Assembly: GCA_963734395.1 (NCBI GenBank)
Contig: CAVTGY010000003.1
Span: 496,001 to 560,000 of the forward strand
Length of the DNA stretch: 64,000 bases
Reading direction: 5' to 3'
Source of the DNA: Bog-756 sp963734395
GTDB lineage: Bacteria; Actinomycetota; Acidimicrobiia; Acidimicrobiales; RAAP-2
The stretch's first letter is position 1. Every line of letters begins with the position of its first letter. The position numbers were made by a program, and so were the translations under genes. Below are positions 1-12,052 of this stretch, piece by piece. Below the pieces are notes generated by a model. It had not been told where the DNA came from. It searched no databases and saw nothing but the letters and a program-made list of their open reading frames with translations.

Positions 1-1
1 G

Positions 2-2008
<2,007 letters not shown>

Positions 2009-2055
2009 AGCGGCCGCCCACCGAGGCCCAGGCGTCTCGGGGTGGTCGCTGAGGG

Positions 2056-2083
2056 TTGACAACGCCTCGACCCACCGTTCACC
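2056..2083 (+). promoter_or_regulatory. Possible promoter upstream of topA
   Basis: A perfect -35 hexamer TTGACA (2056-2061) is followed after 16 bases by a weak -10-like TTCACC (2078-2083), 14 bases before the topA ATG. The -10 match is poor, so this is tentative. Confidence 0.3.
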
Positions 2084-2097
2084 CTGAGGCCTAAGCC

Positions 2098-5042
2098 ATG
2101 GCACCCACCGACCTGACACAGACACCCGCAGAAACCGACCCCGGCAACGGAGCCTCCGGGCGGCTCGCGGGCCCGGGCCGGGGCCAAGCCCCTGGTCATC
2201 GTCGAGTCACCGGCCAAGGCCAAGACCATCGCCGGACTGCTCGGATCGGACTATGTGGTCGAGTCCTCCATCGGGCACATCCGCGACCTGCCCCGCCGGG
2301 CCGACGAGGTTCCGGCCGCGTACAAGGGTGAGGCGTGGTCCCGGCTGGGCGTCGATGTCGACAACGGGTTCAAGCCGCTGTACGTGGTCTCCACCGAGAA
2401 GAAGTCTCAGGTGGCGAAGCTAAAGCAGTTGGTCAAGCAGGCCAGCGAGGTCTATCTGGCCTCGGACGAGGACCGGGAGGGCGAGTCCATCGCCTGGCAC
2501 CTCCTCGAGGTGTTGGCGCCCCGGGTGCCGGTCAAGCGGATGGTCTTCCACGAGATCACCCGTCCGGCCATCGAACGCGCCGTTCTCGAGTGGCGGGACC
2601 TCGACCGCCGGCTGGTCGACGCCCAGGAGGCCCGGCGCATCCTCGACCGTCTCTACGGATACGAGGTGTCGCCCGTCCTGTGGAAGAAGATCATGCCCCG
2701 CCTGTCCGCCGGTCGGGTCCAGAGCGTGGCCACACGAATGGTGGTCGAGCGCGAACGGGCCCGGATGGCGTTCCGCTCGGCCGGGTGGTGGGGCATCGAC
2801 GCCACCTTCACCGCGGCGGGGGACTCGCCGGCCCCCGAGGGAACACCACGGTCGTTCACCGCCTCGTTGGTGGCAGTCGACGGCGTGCCCCTGGCTTCGG
2901 GCCGTGACTTCGACGACAGCGGGGTTCTCCACGCGCCGGGGTCGGTGGTGGTGTTGGCCGAGGAGGAGGCCCGATCGCTGGCCGCCGGGCTGGCCGGTGC
3001 ACCATTCGCGGTGAAGTCGATGACCCACAAGCCGTTCCGCCGGTCGCCGTCGGCCCCGTTCATGACCTCGACCCTGCAACAGGAGGCCGGTCGCAAGCTG
3101 CGCTTCAGCTCCAAGCGGGCCATGCAGGTCGCCCAGCGCCTGTATGAGGACGGGTGGATCACCTACATGCGCACCGACTCGACCACCCTGTCGAGCCAGG
3201 CCCTGGACGCGGCCCGGGCCCAGGCCTCTGCTCTCTACGGTTCGGAGTACGTGCCCGCCCAGCCACGGCGTTACGAGCGCAAGGTCAAGAACGCGCAGGA
3301 GGCCCACGAGGCGATCCGCCCTTCCGGCGAGAGCTTCCGGACCCCGGACGAGGCGTCCCGATCGCTGTCGGGCGACGAGTTCCGTCTCTACGACCTCATC
3401 TGGAAGCGCACGGTGGCCTCGCAGATGGCCGACGCCACCGGTACCAGCGCGCAGGTACGCCTGGTGGGCGAGACGACCCGGGTCGCCGACGGCGGTGAGG
3501 CCGGCGGACGAGAGGCTGAGTTCTCGGCCTCGGGCAATGTCATCCAGTTCCCCGGTTACCTCCGGGCCTACGTCGAGGGTGAGGACGACCCGGAGGCCGA
3601 ACTGGCCGACCGGGAGGTGCATCTTCCCCCGATGACCGAAGGCGACCCGGTGTCGGTGGACGGACTCGAACCGGGGTCGCACGCCACCCAGCCGCCTGCC
3701 CGCTACACCGAGGCGTCATTGGTGAAGGCCATGGAGGAGCTGGGGGTGGGCCGGCCGTCCACCTACGCCAGCGTGATCTCGACGATCATCGACCGGGGAT
3801 ACGTGTGGAAGAAGGGGACCGCCCTGGTTCCGTCGTTCACCGCCTTCGCCGTGGTGGGGCTCCTCGAGCGGTACTTCGCCGACCTGGTGGACTACGGGTT
3901 CACCGCTTCGATGGAGGACGATCTGGACGCCATCGCCGCCGGGGACGAGGAGTCCCTCCCCTGGCTGACCCGGTTCTACTTCGGAGCCGGAGAGGGGGAC
4001 GCCGACCGGGTCGAGTCAGGGCGCGGTCCAATGGCGGTGCCATCGAGGCCACCGACGCGGCAGAGGCCACTCCGGTCGCCGGTCAGGTGCGAGGAATGGG
4101 CCTCAAACAAGAGGTCAGCACGTACCTCGGTGAGATCGACGCCCGCGAGATCAATTCGATCCCCATCGGGGTGGGGACCGATGGGGCCGACATCGTGGCC
4201 CGGGTGGGCCGCTACGGTCCCTACCTGCAGCGGGGAGAAGACCGGGTTTCGATCCCCGACGATCTGGCACCGGACGAGCTGACCATCGAGCGGGCGGAGT
4301 CGCTGCTGGAGGCCCCGTCGACTGATCGGGTGCTGGGCGAGGACCCCGAGACCGGCCTGCCGGTGCAGGTGAAGGCGGGCCGATTCGGTCCCTACGTGCA
4401 GCTCGGGGAACTGGTGGAGAAGCGGAGCCAAGCCCCGGACCTCGTCTCTGTTCGCCTCGATGTCGTCGGCCACCATCAGCTTCGAGCAGGCCATGGAACT
4501 GCTCCGGATCCCGCGGACGGTCGGAACCGACCCGGGGTCGGGGGAGGAGATCGTCGCCCACAACGGCCGGTTCGGCCCGTACCTCAAGAAGGGCAGCGGA
4601 CACCCGCAGCCTGCTGGCCGAGGACCAGATCCTCTCGGTTGAGTCTCGACGAGGCGTTGGCGTTGTTCGCCCAGCCCAAGGCACGCGGGGGTCGCAACGC
4701 CAAGGGGCCGCTGCGCGAGATGGGGATCGACGCCGACACCGGCTTGACCATGGTGGTCAAGGACGGTCGGTTCGGTCCCTATGTGACCGACGGAACCACC
4801 AACGCCTCGCTGCGCCGGGGCGACGATGTCGAATCGCTGACCGCGGAAAGGGCTTCGGAATTGTTGGCCGAACGTCGGGCGGCCGGTCCCCCCACCCGCA
4901 AGAAGGCGGCGGCCAAGAAGACCGCACGCAAGAAGACGACGGCCACGAAGAAGGCACCGCCACCAAGGCCGCGGCCACCACCAAGAAGGCGGCCACCAAG
5001 AGGGCCGCCACCAAGAGGGTCGCGGAGAAGAGCGCCGAGTGA
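2098..5042 (+). CDS. topA: DNA topoisomerase I (several frame breaks)
   Basis: Type IA topoisomerase that relaxes negatively supercoiled DNA. The N-terminal Toprim domain begins with LVIVESPAKAKTI (about 2195-2235), with acidic SDEDREGESIAWHL near 2462-2500. The catalytic Tyr lies in ITYMRTDS (TAC at 3164-3166). The C-terminal part has several topoisomerase repeats with GRFGPY/GRYGPY signatures (near 4205, 4380, 4565, 4765), no Cys4 zinc fingers, and a Lys/Ala-rich tail, which is the actinobacterial arrangement. Frame changes are needed between 2110 and 2190, near 4015-4040, 4430-4445, about 4600, about 4630 and in the tail after about 4950. ATG 2098 is chosen because the frame leads without a stop into the Toprim start region, but the first shift makes it uncertain. 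The stop is TGA 5040-5042. Followed by tmk and holB. Confidence 0.93.
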
Positions 5043-5073
5043 CGGCGGCGATGAACAGGACCAGCAGCCCCGA

Positions 5074-5691
5074 GTGACCGACCGTCCGCGTGGTCGCCTG
5101 GTCGCGCTGGAAGGAGTCGATGGCTGCGGAAAGACCACCCAGGCCCAACTCCTCGCCGAGCGGTTGGGTGCGCTGCTCACCTTCGAGCCCGGGGCGACCC
5201 GGCTCGGGGAGTCGCTCCGGCCGCCTCCTTCTCGATCGCCATCGGGCACCGATCAGCGAGCGGGCCGAGGCGTTGTTGATGGCCGCCGACCGGGCCCAAC
5301 ACCTGGCCGAGATGGTGGTTCCCGCCCTGGATGCGGGAACCTGGGTGGTGACCGATCGGTTCTCCGCCTCCACCATCGCCTACCAGGGGTTCGGGCGCGG
5401 CCTCGACCGGAGCGAGCTCGACCGGTTGATCGACTGGGCAACCGGTGGCCTGGCTCCCGATCTCACCGTGCTGGTCGATGTGCCCGTCGAGGTGGCGGCC
5501 GATCGACGAGGTGTCACCCCCGGCGACCACTTCGAGGACCAGGGTGACCGCTTCCTGCAGCGGGTGGCCGAGGGCTACCGTTGCCTGGCCGCGGCGGTGT
5601 CACCCCGTGGCTGGTGGTAGACGGGACCGGCAGCGTCGACTCGGTGGCCGAGGCGGTCTGGTCGGGCGTGAGGCCGCCCTCGGTCCGGTGA
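5074..5691 (+). CDS. tmk: Thymidylate kinase (two frame breaks)
   Basis: Phosphorylates dTMP to dTDP for DNA synthesis. The P-loop region LEGVDGCGKTTQ lies near 5107-5142, and the DRF/R motif VVTDRFSASTIAYQGFGRG near 5345-5400. The LID region follows (PGDHFEDQGDRFLQRVAEGY, about 5520-5580). Frame changes near 5210-5225 and near 5595-5605 are needed to join the P-loop to the DRF motif and to the C-terminal WLVVDGTGSVDSVAEAVW. GTG 5074 is the closest in-frame start to the P-loop, and the stop is TGA 5689-5691. With the breaks repaired the length is about 205 residues, normal for the family. It sits between topA and holB, the common actinobacterial order, and the stop is six bases from the holB ATG. 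Confidence 0.92.
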
Positions 5692-5696
5692 CGGCG

Positions 5697-6867
5697 ATGA
5701 CTGACAGGGTTCGGCCACGCGCAGAACAGACCGATGTGATCATTCCGGTAGCGACGGCGGCGCCGGTGCCGGCCCTCTTCGACCAGGTGGTGGGCCAACC
5801 GAGAGCGCTGGCCCAGCTCACCGCGGCGGCGCGCCGGTCCGTCCACGCCTACCTGTTGCACGGGCCGCCGGGCTCGGGCAAACGGGCCGCGGCCCGCGGT
5901 CTGGCTGCCGCCCTGCTCTGTCCCGACGGCGGGTGCGGCGACTGCCTCACCTGCAAGAGGGCCCTCCGTGGAACACATCCCGATCTGATCGAGGTGGAGC
6001 GGTCCGGCGCGTCACTCGCGGTCGACGAGGCCCGCTCGATCGTGGCACGGGCCCAGCGCCGCCCACTCGAGGCGTCCCGCCAGGTCGTTGTGGTCGACGA
6101 CGTTCATCTGGACGGCAGGGCGGTGCCCGCACTTCTCAAGACGGTGGAGGAGCCGCCGCCCGCCACCGTGTTCGTGCTGCTGGCCGACAGCACCCCGCCG
6201 GCGCTGGACACCATTGCCAGCCGGTGCGTGCAGATCTCCTTCGATCCGGTTCCCGATCGAGCGGTCACCGCCTGGCTGGTTTCGCGGGGGGTTGAACCGG
6301 CTCACGCCGAGGCGGTGGCACGAGCATCGGGAGGTCGGCTCGATCGCGCCGAGTTGCTGGTGAGTGACCCCGGTTTCGCCGCCCGCCAGGAGGAGTGGCG
6401 GTCGATACCGTCCCGTCTCGACGGTACCGGCGCCGCCGCGGCCGACGCGTCCGACCGGCTGCTGGCCTCGGCGGAGGAAGGACTCGGGTCTCTACGCGAT
6501 CAGCACGCCCGAGAGCTGGCCGCGCTCGCAGAGCAGTCCGAGGCGCTGGGGACCAAGGGCATCGCCGGACGAAGGTCGGTCGAGGACCGGCACCGGCGTG
6601 AGGAGAGGCGATGGCGGACCGACGAATTGCGATTCGGTCTGGCCGCCCTGGCCGGGGAGTACCGGGACCGCCTGGCGGCCACTGCCGACTCGGGTCCGGG
6701 AGGCAGTTCCCTCGTCCGTCGTCAATGCGGGCCGGGCGACCGGCATCCAGCGTCTCATGCGACAGGTGGAAGTCATCGACCGGGCGGCCGCTGCCCTCGG
6801 GCGCAACGCCAACGAGTCCCTACTGTTGGACGCCCTGATGGTCGAGCTGTCCGGTATGAACGAATGA
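5697..6867 (+). CDS. holB: DNA polymerase III delta-prime subunit (one frame break)
   Basis: Clamp-loader subunit that helps load the beta clamp. AAA+ features are FDQVVGQ, the Walker A LLHGPPGSGKRAAA (about 5852-5893), a Cys cluster CGDCLTCKRALRGTHPD (about 5936-5985), the Walker B-like VVVDDVHLD (about 6090-6115) and sensor region LLKTVEEPP (about 6133-6160). A frame change near 6715 joins this to the C-terminal GRATGIQRLMRQVEVIDRAA segment, ending with TGA 6865-6867. Repaired length is about 390 residues. Unlike catalytic loaders such as tau/gamma, delta-prime is expected to be a poor ATPase. Tightly linked to tmk (5-base gap) and followed by a tRNA gene. Confidence 0.9.
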
Positions 6868-6966
6868 GGTCCAGAAGGGAAACGTCCGGGATCGCCCGAC
6901 TGCGGCCGGCGGGGTCGACTCTCGGGATCGAGGGTCGCGCACTGTTCGGATAGCGTGGCTCACCGC

Positions 6967-7042
6967 GCCTGGGTAGCTCAGTCGGTAGAGCAACGCACTC
7001 GTAATGCGTAGGTCAGGAGTTCGATTCTCCTCCCAGGCTCCA
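6967..7042 (+). tRNA. tRNA-Thr (anticodon CGT)
   Basis: Full cloverleaf of 76 nt with encoded CCA. The acceptor stem is GCCTGGG/CCCAGGC, the D-stem GCTC/GAGC, the anticodon stem ACGCA/TGCGT with loop CTCGTAA (anticodon CGT, reading ACG), and the T-stem AGGAG/CTCCT with loop TTCGATT. Position after holB matches the order known from other actinobacteria. It marks the edge of the accessory stretch that follows. Confidence 0.97.
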
Positions 7043-7180
7043 TTGTCTGTGGAAGTTCGGATGATGCTTGACACCTCGGCCCCACCGCCCAATTCCGATC
7101 GCTGTCGGCGGTCCCGCCAATGCGCGCACTCTCGCGCGGAAATCCGCGATTTTGTCGTACCCCCCGGTTATCTTGGTCGG

Positions 7181-8881
7181 ATGACCCGACCGAGGACCTA
7201 CCAAGAGACGCGGATCGCCACCGCAGTGCGACTTCCCGAGTCGATCCACCGACGGCTTCACCAAGCCGCCTCGAGCCGCGACGTGTCGGCCAATCTCCTG
7301 GTGATCCGGGCGGTGACCGAGTTTCTGGACCGCCTGCCGGCGGCGGAGTCGGCCGTCGCACTCAGCAGCTCGGCGGGCGCCAATCGAGTCATCGAGGGTC
7401 GGGTCACCGTCGTGAGCATCGCGCCGCCACGGCCGGTGGGCAACGGTCGGCGCCGGCCCACCGCCACTACCAATTTCGGCTCGGGTCGTCGCGAAGCGCA
7501 CGACGCTTCGGCGTTCTATGAGCGCTTCGCGTTGCCGGAGGTCTCCAACGACGCAACCATCGTTCCGGCAACCGATCGCGATGTGATCTACCTGGGAGAT
7601 TCTCGGCGCATGGAGCAGGTCGCGTCGAACTCGGTCGGGCTGGTGGTCACCTCGCCGCCGTACTTTGCCGGTAAGCAGTACGAGGAGAGCTTGGGCGTCG
7701 ACGGTGTTCCCGCCACCTACCTCGAGTACCTCGATCTCTTGCGCGACGTTTTTGCCGAATGCAAACGAGTACTCGAGCCAGGCGGTCGTATTGCGGTGAA
7801 TGTGGCCAATTTGGGTCGCCGGCCGTACCGGTCGCTGTCGGGAGACGTGACCGAGATGCTTCAAGAGCTGGGCCTTCTGCTCAGAGGCGAGATCATCTGG
7901 TGGAAGGGACGAGCTGCCGGGGGATCCTGCGCATGGGGCACCTTCCAACGCCCCGGTAATCCGGTCCTTCGCGACGTGACCGAACGGATCGTGATCGCCA
8001 GCAAGGGACGCTTCGATCGCGCGCTCTCTCCCTGGGAACGACAGCACAGGAACCTCCCTTCGACAGCGACCATTTCACGGGACGAATTCATGGAGGCCAC
8101 CACCGACTTGTGGGAGATCGCCCCGGAAAGTGCCACCAAGGTCGGACATCCCGCTCCATTTCCGGTGGAGCTGCCGAGCAGGCTCATCGAGCTCTACACC
8201 TACGAGGGAGATCTTGTCCTGGACCCCTTCATGGGTTCGGGAAGTGCCGCCGTTGCCGCCCTGCGAACCCGGAGGCATTTCATCGGATTCGACACCGACA
8301 AGGACTACGTGGCCGCGGCGAAGTTGCGGATCGCCGAAGAGGTCGGTCGGGCCGATGCCCAATCGTCAGTGACCAGCATGCCCTTCCGAGTAGAGCTCCC
8401 GGCCGTTGCGCCCGAACCGGCCGCTGAGGATTTCTTGACCCAGGCCGTCAGGGACGGCCGACAGGCGAAGGACCTGGCGGCAGGTCTCCTGGCGGAGTGC
8501 GGATTCACCAACATTCGCCCTGACCTCAAGCAGCGGGGGTTGGGTATCACGCTCAGTTTTGTGGCCACCGACCACCAGGGTGGCGACTGGGCCTTCGAGG
8601 TGTCCGGTGCGTTCACCTCGACCAGGGCGGGACTGCGCCGAACCGACGCGCTGTGGAGGTCGTTGGGCAAGGCCGCGGTGTTCCAGGAGAGCGGACGCGG
8701 CGTTCCGCTTGTCCTTCTGACCACTGATGCGCCGGTCAAGGGAACGGCCGCCTACCAGGCGCTCGAAGTCATGCGGGGGGCCACCCGTCCGGTGTTCGAT
8801 CTCATCGAGTTGTTGAACACCGACGACCGATCGAGATTGGGCCGATATGCCCTCGACGGTCAGACGTGCGTGAAGGACTAG
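7181..8881 (+). CDS. Ribbon-helix-helix / beta-class DNA methyltransferase fusion
   Basis: Probable DNA N4-cytosine or N6-adenine methyltransferase, 566 residues from ATG 7181. Residues about 8-55 (RIATAVRLPESIHRRLHQAA and the following SANLLVIRAVTEFLDRL) have the strand-helix-helix pattern of CopG/Arc-type DNA-binding domains. A low-complexity linker runs to about residue 115. The methyltransferase core has motif IV TSPPY at 157-161 before motif I DPFMGSG at 348-354, the beta-class order used by N4C and some N6A enzymes. The last 165 residues are an extra domain with GDWAFEVSG that resembles a nuclease-fold core but lacks the ExK lysine; this is inference. The frame is unbroken, although a lost stop merging two genes cannot be excluded in this error-prone sequence. 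Upstream in-frame starts run into the tRNA and are rejected. The partner gene starts 18 bases downstream. Confidence 0.85.
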   Translation: MTRPRTYQETRIATAVRLPESIHRRLHQAASSRDVSANLLVIRAVTEFLDRLPAAESAVALSSSAGANRVIEGRVTVVSIAPPRPVGNGRRRPTATTNFGSGRREAHDASAFYERFALPEVSNDATIVPATDRDVIYLGDSRRMEQVASNSVGLVVTSPPYFAGKQYEESLGVDGVPATYLEYLDLLRDVFAECKRVLEPGGRIAVNVANLGRRPYRSLSGDVTEMLQELGLLLRGEIIWWKGRAAGGSCAWGTFQRPGNPVLRDVTERIVIASKGRFDRALSPWERQHRNLPSTATISRDEFMEATTDLWEIAPESATKVGHPAPFPVELPSRLIELYTYEGDLVLDPFMGSGSAAVAALRTRRHFIGFDTDKDYVAAAKLRIAEEVGRADAQSSVTSMPFRVELPAVAPEPAAEDFLTQAVRDGRQAKDLAAGLLAECGFTNIRPDLKQRGLGITLSFVATDHQGGDWAFEVSGAFTSTRAGLRRTDALWRSLGKAAVFQESGRGVPLVLLTTDAPVKGTAAYQALEVMRGATRPVFDLIELLNTDDRSRLGRYALDGQTCVKD

Positions 8882-8899
8882 GTACCGCCTTTACCGATC

Positions 8900-9916
8900 A
8901 TGCCTGATTTGCGCACCGAGATCACCGAGATCGTGACCGGTCTCGGGATGACCGGGATCGATGGCCTTCCTGATGCTCTGGCGGCTCGGCCACCGATGAT
9001 GAGAAATGTCGAAGGTCATCATTGGGATCGACTGGACGGCGGCATTGGAGGCCGGCTTGCACAACAGTGAGTTCGACACCGCCTGGATCAACGGTCGCGC
9101 CTTCCTCGAGTCACCCGATGGTCTGCGGGGAAGAGAGCCGCAACTGATCGAATGGAAGGGTGCGCATCAGCCCCCGGGGTTCGACTTCCTTCCCGTGGAC
9201 CTCCGAATCGATCACGTCTTCCTGGTCAGCTGCAAGTACCAGTCGAAGGTATTGATGAACAGTTCCCCTTCCAATCTGTTCGAGAGGCGGTTGGCGGACA
9301 GGCTCGCCGGATCGGACAGCGGGTCGTGGTACACCTCGTGTGCACCGGACGAGTATCGACACCTCTACTCGTGCATCCGCCGGTATGTGGGCCTGGAGCT
9401 CCTACCGTCCACGGTGGAGGCACTCGCTGCCAACCATGTGGCGCGTATCCGGACCGCGTGTTCTCAGTCGCTGGCCTAAGCCCTTGGCCCCGATTTGGGC
9501 TGAGTTTTCGCTGGCCGTGGCCATCCGATCGGCGGCCCGTTGGCGCGAGGAGTTACAGACCCCGGTCCAGACGTGAAGAGATGCTTTGGCGGCTCCTTCG
9601 CCTCAACGCGTCGACCTACTTCCTGCTCGGTTCTTCCGAATCAGGCCCGATTCGCCTGCGGATCGGCACGCCATGGGATCTTCGCCAGGGCTACACCATG
9701 GAGGACTTGGAGCTGGCGGCGGTTCCGGCCGGGCAGCCGAAAGTTTCCTGGACAGCCCATCTCACCGCCAACCACACCGGCAACAGACACCTGATTGAAG
9801 GCCATGTGGAGGTCCGTTGGGCACACGGGAGGTTCTCCTCGGTCGAGGCGAAGATCTACTTGGACACACCGCACGGTGAAGTTCCCGGCTACGTTCCGCT
9901 GCTTTCCCCCCTTTGA
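8900..9916 (+). CDS. Putative restriction-endonuclease-like partner of the methyltransferase (three frame breaks)
   Basis: No named family is recognised with certainty. Starting at ATG 8900, the reading is MPDLRTEITEIVTGLGMTG, then HHWDRLD; after a shift near 9035-9050 it continues AALEAGLHNSEFDTAWINGRA. Further shifts near 9470 and 9565 lead to the C-terminal half ending TGA 9914-9916, about 335 residues in all. The segment FDFLPVDLRIDHVFLVSCKYQSK (about 9182-9247) has hydrophobic strands with a D..SxK arrangement like the core of PD-(D/E)xK nucleases, with Ser where Glu/Asp is usual. Close linkage to a DNA methyltransferase supports a restriction role, but other DNA-modification-linked roles are possible. 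Function is inferred from fold-like pattern and context only. Confidence 0.5.
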
Positions 9917-10003
9917 CCGAACCGCGGCACACGGGTGCAGACCCGGCTCCAAGGGTCATCTGGCATCTTCGGGGGTAGCATCCCCCCGTATGGCGGCCTG
10001 GCT

Positions 10004-11995
10004 ATGAGCAACCACTTGCAGACGGAGACGTTGCGGGCATCACTGGATGCCGATCTGATCCGGTCCCTCTGTGAATCGGCCACCGACGTACCCATCCATG
10101 CCGGCGAGTGGCTGTTCCACACCGGAGACCCGAGCACCGACATCTACGTGATCAAGTCCGGCCGTCTCAAGGTGATCAGAGAATCCACCGACGAGGTGCT
10201 CAAGGTGCTCACCGCAGGAGACGTGGTCGGCGAGCTGGCTCCGTTGATGACCACCGCCCGTACCGCCGGTGTGAGGGCGCAGCGTGACAGTCATCTCTTT
10301 CGCATCCGGGCGGATGACTTCTTGGCCAGGCTCCGATCAGATCGTGCGGCCTCATTGAACATCGCCACCCGGCTGGCAAGGATCGTCCAGTCGTCACGTC
10401 CGAATGAACGACCGGAGCGATCGACGGCCGGGGTGGTGGCGGTCCTCCATTGTCACGGTGGCCGAATGGATTCGCCGGTACGTGCCCGATTCGAGCAGCT
10501 GATGGGCAAGCTTGTGCCGATCCGGGTGATCGACCAGCAAAGCGTCGACCAAGGCGCGGACCGGAGCGTGATCGCCAAGGAACTGGACGCGCAAATCGAT
10601 GAGGCCGAGAGTCGGGGAAAGGTGGTCCTGCTGTTCGGGCAGAACGACGAGCCTCTCACCGGCCCCTGGAATCACTACTGTGCACGTCAGGCTGACCGCA
10701 AGGTGCTGGTGGTCGACCCCTCACGACCCTTGCCGGATGACAACAAGTCTCTGATCGGTTGCGACCTGGTATTCGTTCGGCCGCCGGCGCCCGCCGAGCT
10801 CACCGATTGGTTGGATGCGCTGGTTCCCCGTTCGCACACCGTGGCCGTATCCGAAGACCAGTACTTCGGTCTCGCTCCGCTGGTCCGACGGATCCTCGGA
10901 CGATCCACCGGCCTGGTCCTGGCCGGCGGTGGTGCTCGCAACTTCGCCCATGTCGGGGTCATCGAGGTACTGCTCGATGCAGGTCTGGCCATCGACCGGG
11001 TGGGTGGATGCAGCATCGGCGCGCTCATCGGCGCGCTCTTTGCGCTGGGAGTGTCGCCCGCTGAGATGACCGATATCCTCCGCCAGGAACTCGTGCAGCG
11101 GAATGCGCTGAACAGGGTAGTGGTGAGCCTGGCCACCCTCCCCCTCCGACCATTTTTGGATCCCGAAGAAGCGCGTTCGCTGCATGGCTCGCTCCGGAAC
11201 CTCTTTGCCGATCTTCTCCTCGAAGAGTTCCCCTGCCCGATCTATACCAACACGGTCGACCTTCCGACGGGCGAGGTCCAGACGGTGCGACGGGGACCGG
11301 CATGGGAAGCAGTCGGTGTCTCGATGACGCTGCCGGTCCTGTTCCCGCCCCGAGCGGTCGATGGAAGATTGCTGGTCGATGGCGGGATTTTGGAACCATT
11401 CCCGGTGGCCGCCATGGCGGTCGAGGGGGAGGGCCCGATCATCGGGGTCGGTGGTGCGTCCTCTTCAACCGCGCCGGTCGGGCAGATCGGCACCGAGCTG
11501 CGACTGACCGGAGTCAACGATGACGCTGCCGGCCTGCCATCAACGCTCCAAACGCTGCTGCGGGTCATGGACCTGGTGTGTTACAACTCGCCGGGAGTCA
11601 TGGAGGACGTGGATGTCTTGATAACGCCAGACGTCGGAGACACCGGGATTCTCCAATTCGACCGGCTTGACTCGATGATCGATGCCGGCCGGGAAGCCGC
11701 TCGCCGCGCGCTCGATGAATGTGATCTGTCAATGTTCGCGATGCGATTCGACAACGAACCGGCCCAGTCGACCTTGCTTCTCGAACGGCTCGAGGAGCGC
11801 AGAACCAATCGGACACGACCGGGGCGAGCCGCGGCAGCGATCGACAGTGCGGTTGTCAGAGCGCTCCAGCAGCTCGAAACCGTGGCCGGCGTCGCAGGCG
11901 GGCGTCTCGACAAGCTGCACGTTTCGAGAGCGCCATCGGTTTCGGTACTGGTTGATGCGGCGCTGACCAAAGTCATACAGAACATTCCCCATTGA
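10004..11995 (+). CDS. Cyclic-nucleotide-binding patatin-like phospholipase (NTE/RssA family)
   Basis: Predicted serine lipid hydrolase gated by a cyclic nucleotide, 663 residues, intact. Residues about 15-130 form a cNMP-binding domain whose phosphate-binding cassette has the key Glu77 and Arg86 (GELAPLMTTARTA), nine apart as in functional domains. A linker of about 170 residues (HCHGGRMDSP onward) resembles the region between the cNMP and lipase domains of related proteins. The patatin domain has the oxyanion loop GGGARNFAHVG (308-318), nucleophile elbow GCSIG (Ser337) and catalytic Asp459 in DGG. No signal peptide is seen, so it is probably cytosolic or membrane-associated. It is followed by an FtsX-type permease and an ABC ATPase that also carries a cNMP domain. 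From memory, M. tuberculosis Rv2565-Rv2564-Rv2563 have the same three components. Confidence 0.88.
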   Translation: MSNHLQTETLRASLDADLIRSLCESATDVPIHAGEWLFHTGDPSTDIYVIKSGRLKVIRESTDEVLKVLTAGDVVGELAPLMTTARTAGVRAQRDSHLFRIRADDFLARLRSDRAASLNIATRLARIVQSSRPNERPERSTAGVVAVLHCHGGRMDSPVRARFEQLMGKLVPIRVIDQQSVDQGADRSVIAKELDAQIDEAESRGKVVLLFGQNDEPLTGPWNHYCARQADRKVLVVDPSRPLPDDNKSLIGCDLVFVRPPAPAELTDWLDALVPRSHTVAVSEDQYFGLAPLVRRILGRSTGLVLAGGGARNFAHVGVIEVLLDAGLAIDRVGGCSIGALIGALFALGVSPAEMTDILRQELVQRNALNRVVVSLATLPLRPFLDPEEARSLHGSLRNLFADLLLEEFPCPIYTNTVDLPTGEVQTVRRGPAWEAVGVSMTLPVLFPPRAVDGRLLVDGGILEPFPVAAMAVEGEGPIIGVGGASSSTAPVGQIGTELRLTGVNDDAAGLPSTLQTLLRVMDLVCYNSPGVMEDVDVLITPDVGDTGILQFDRLDSMIDAGREAARRALDECDLSMFAMRFDNEPAQSTLLLERLEERRTNRTRPGRAAAAIDSAVVRALQQLETVAGVAGGRLDKLHVSRAPSVSVLVDAALTKVIQNIPH

Positions 11996-12052
11996 CCCGT
12001 CGTGCCGGCTACCGGCGAGGGAACCCACTGAAACGTCTGAGATGACCGACCA

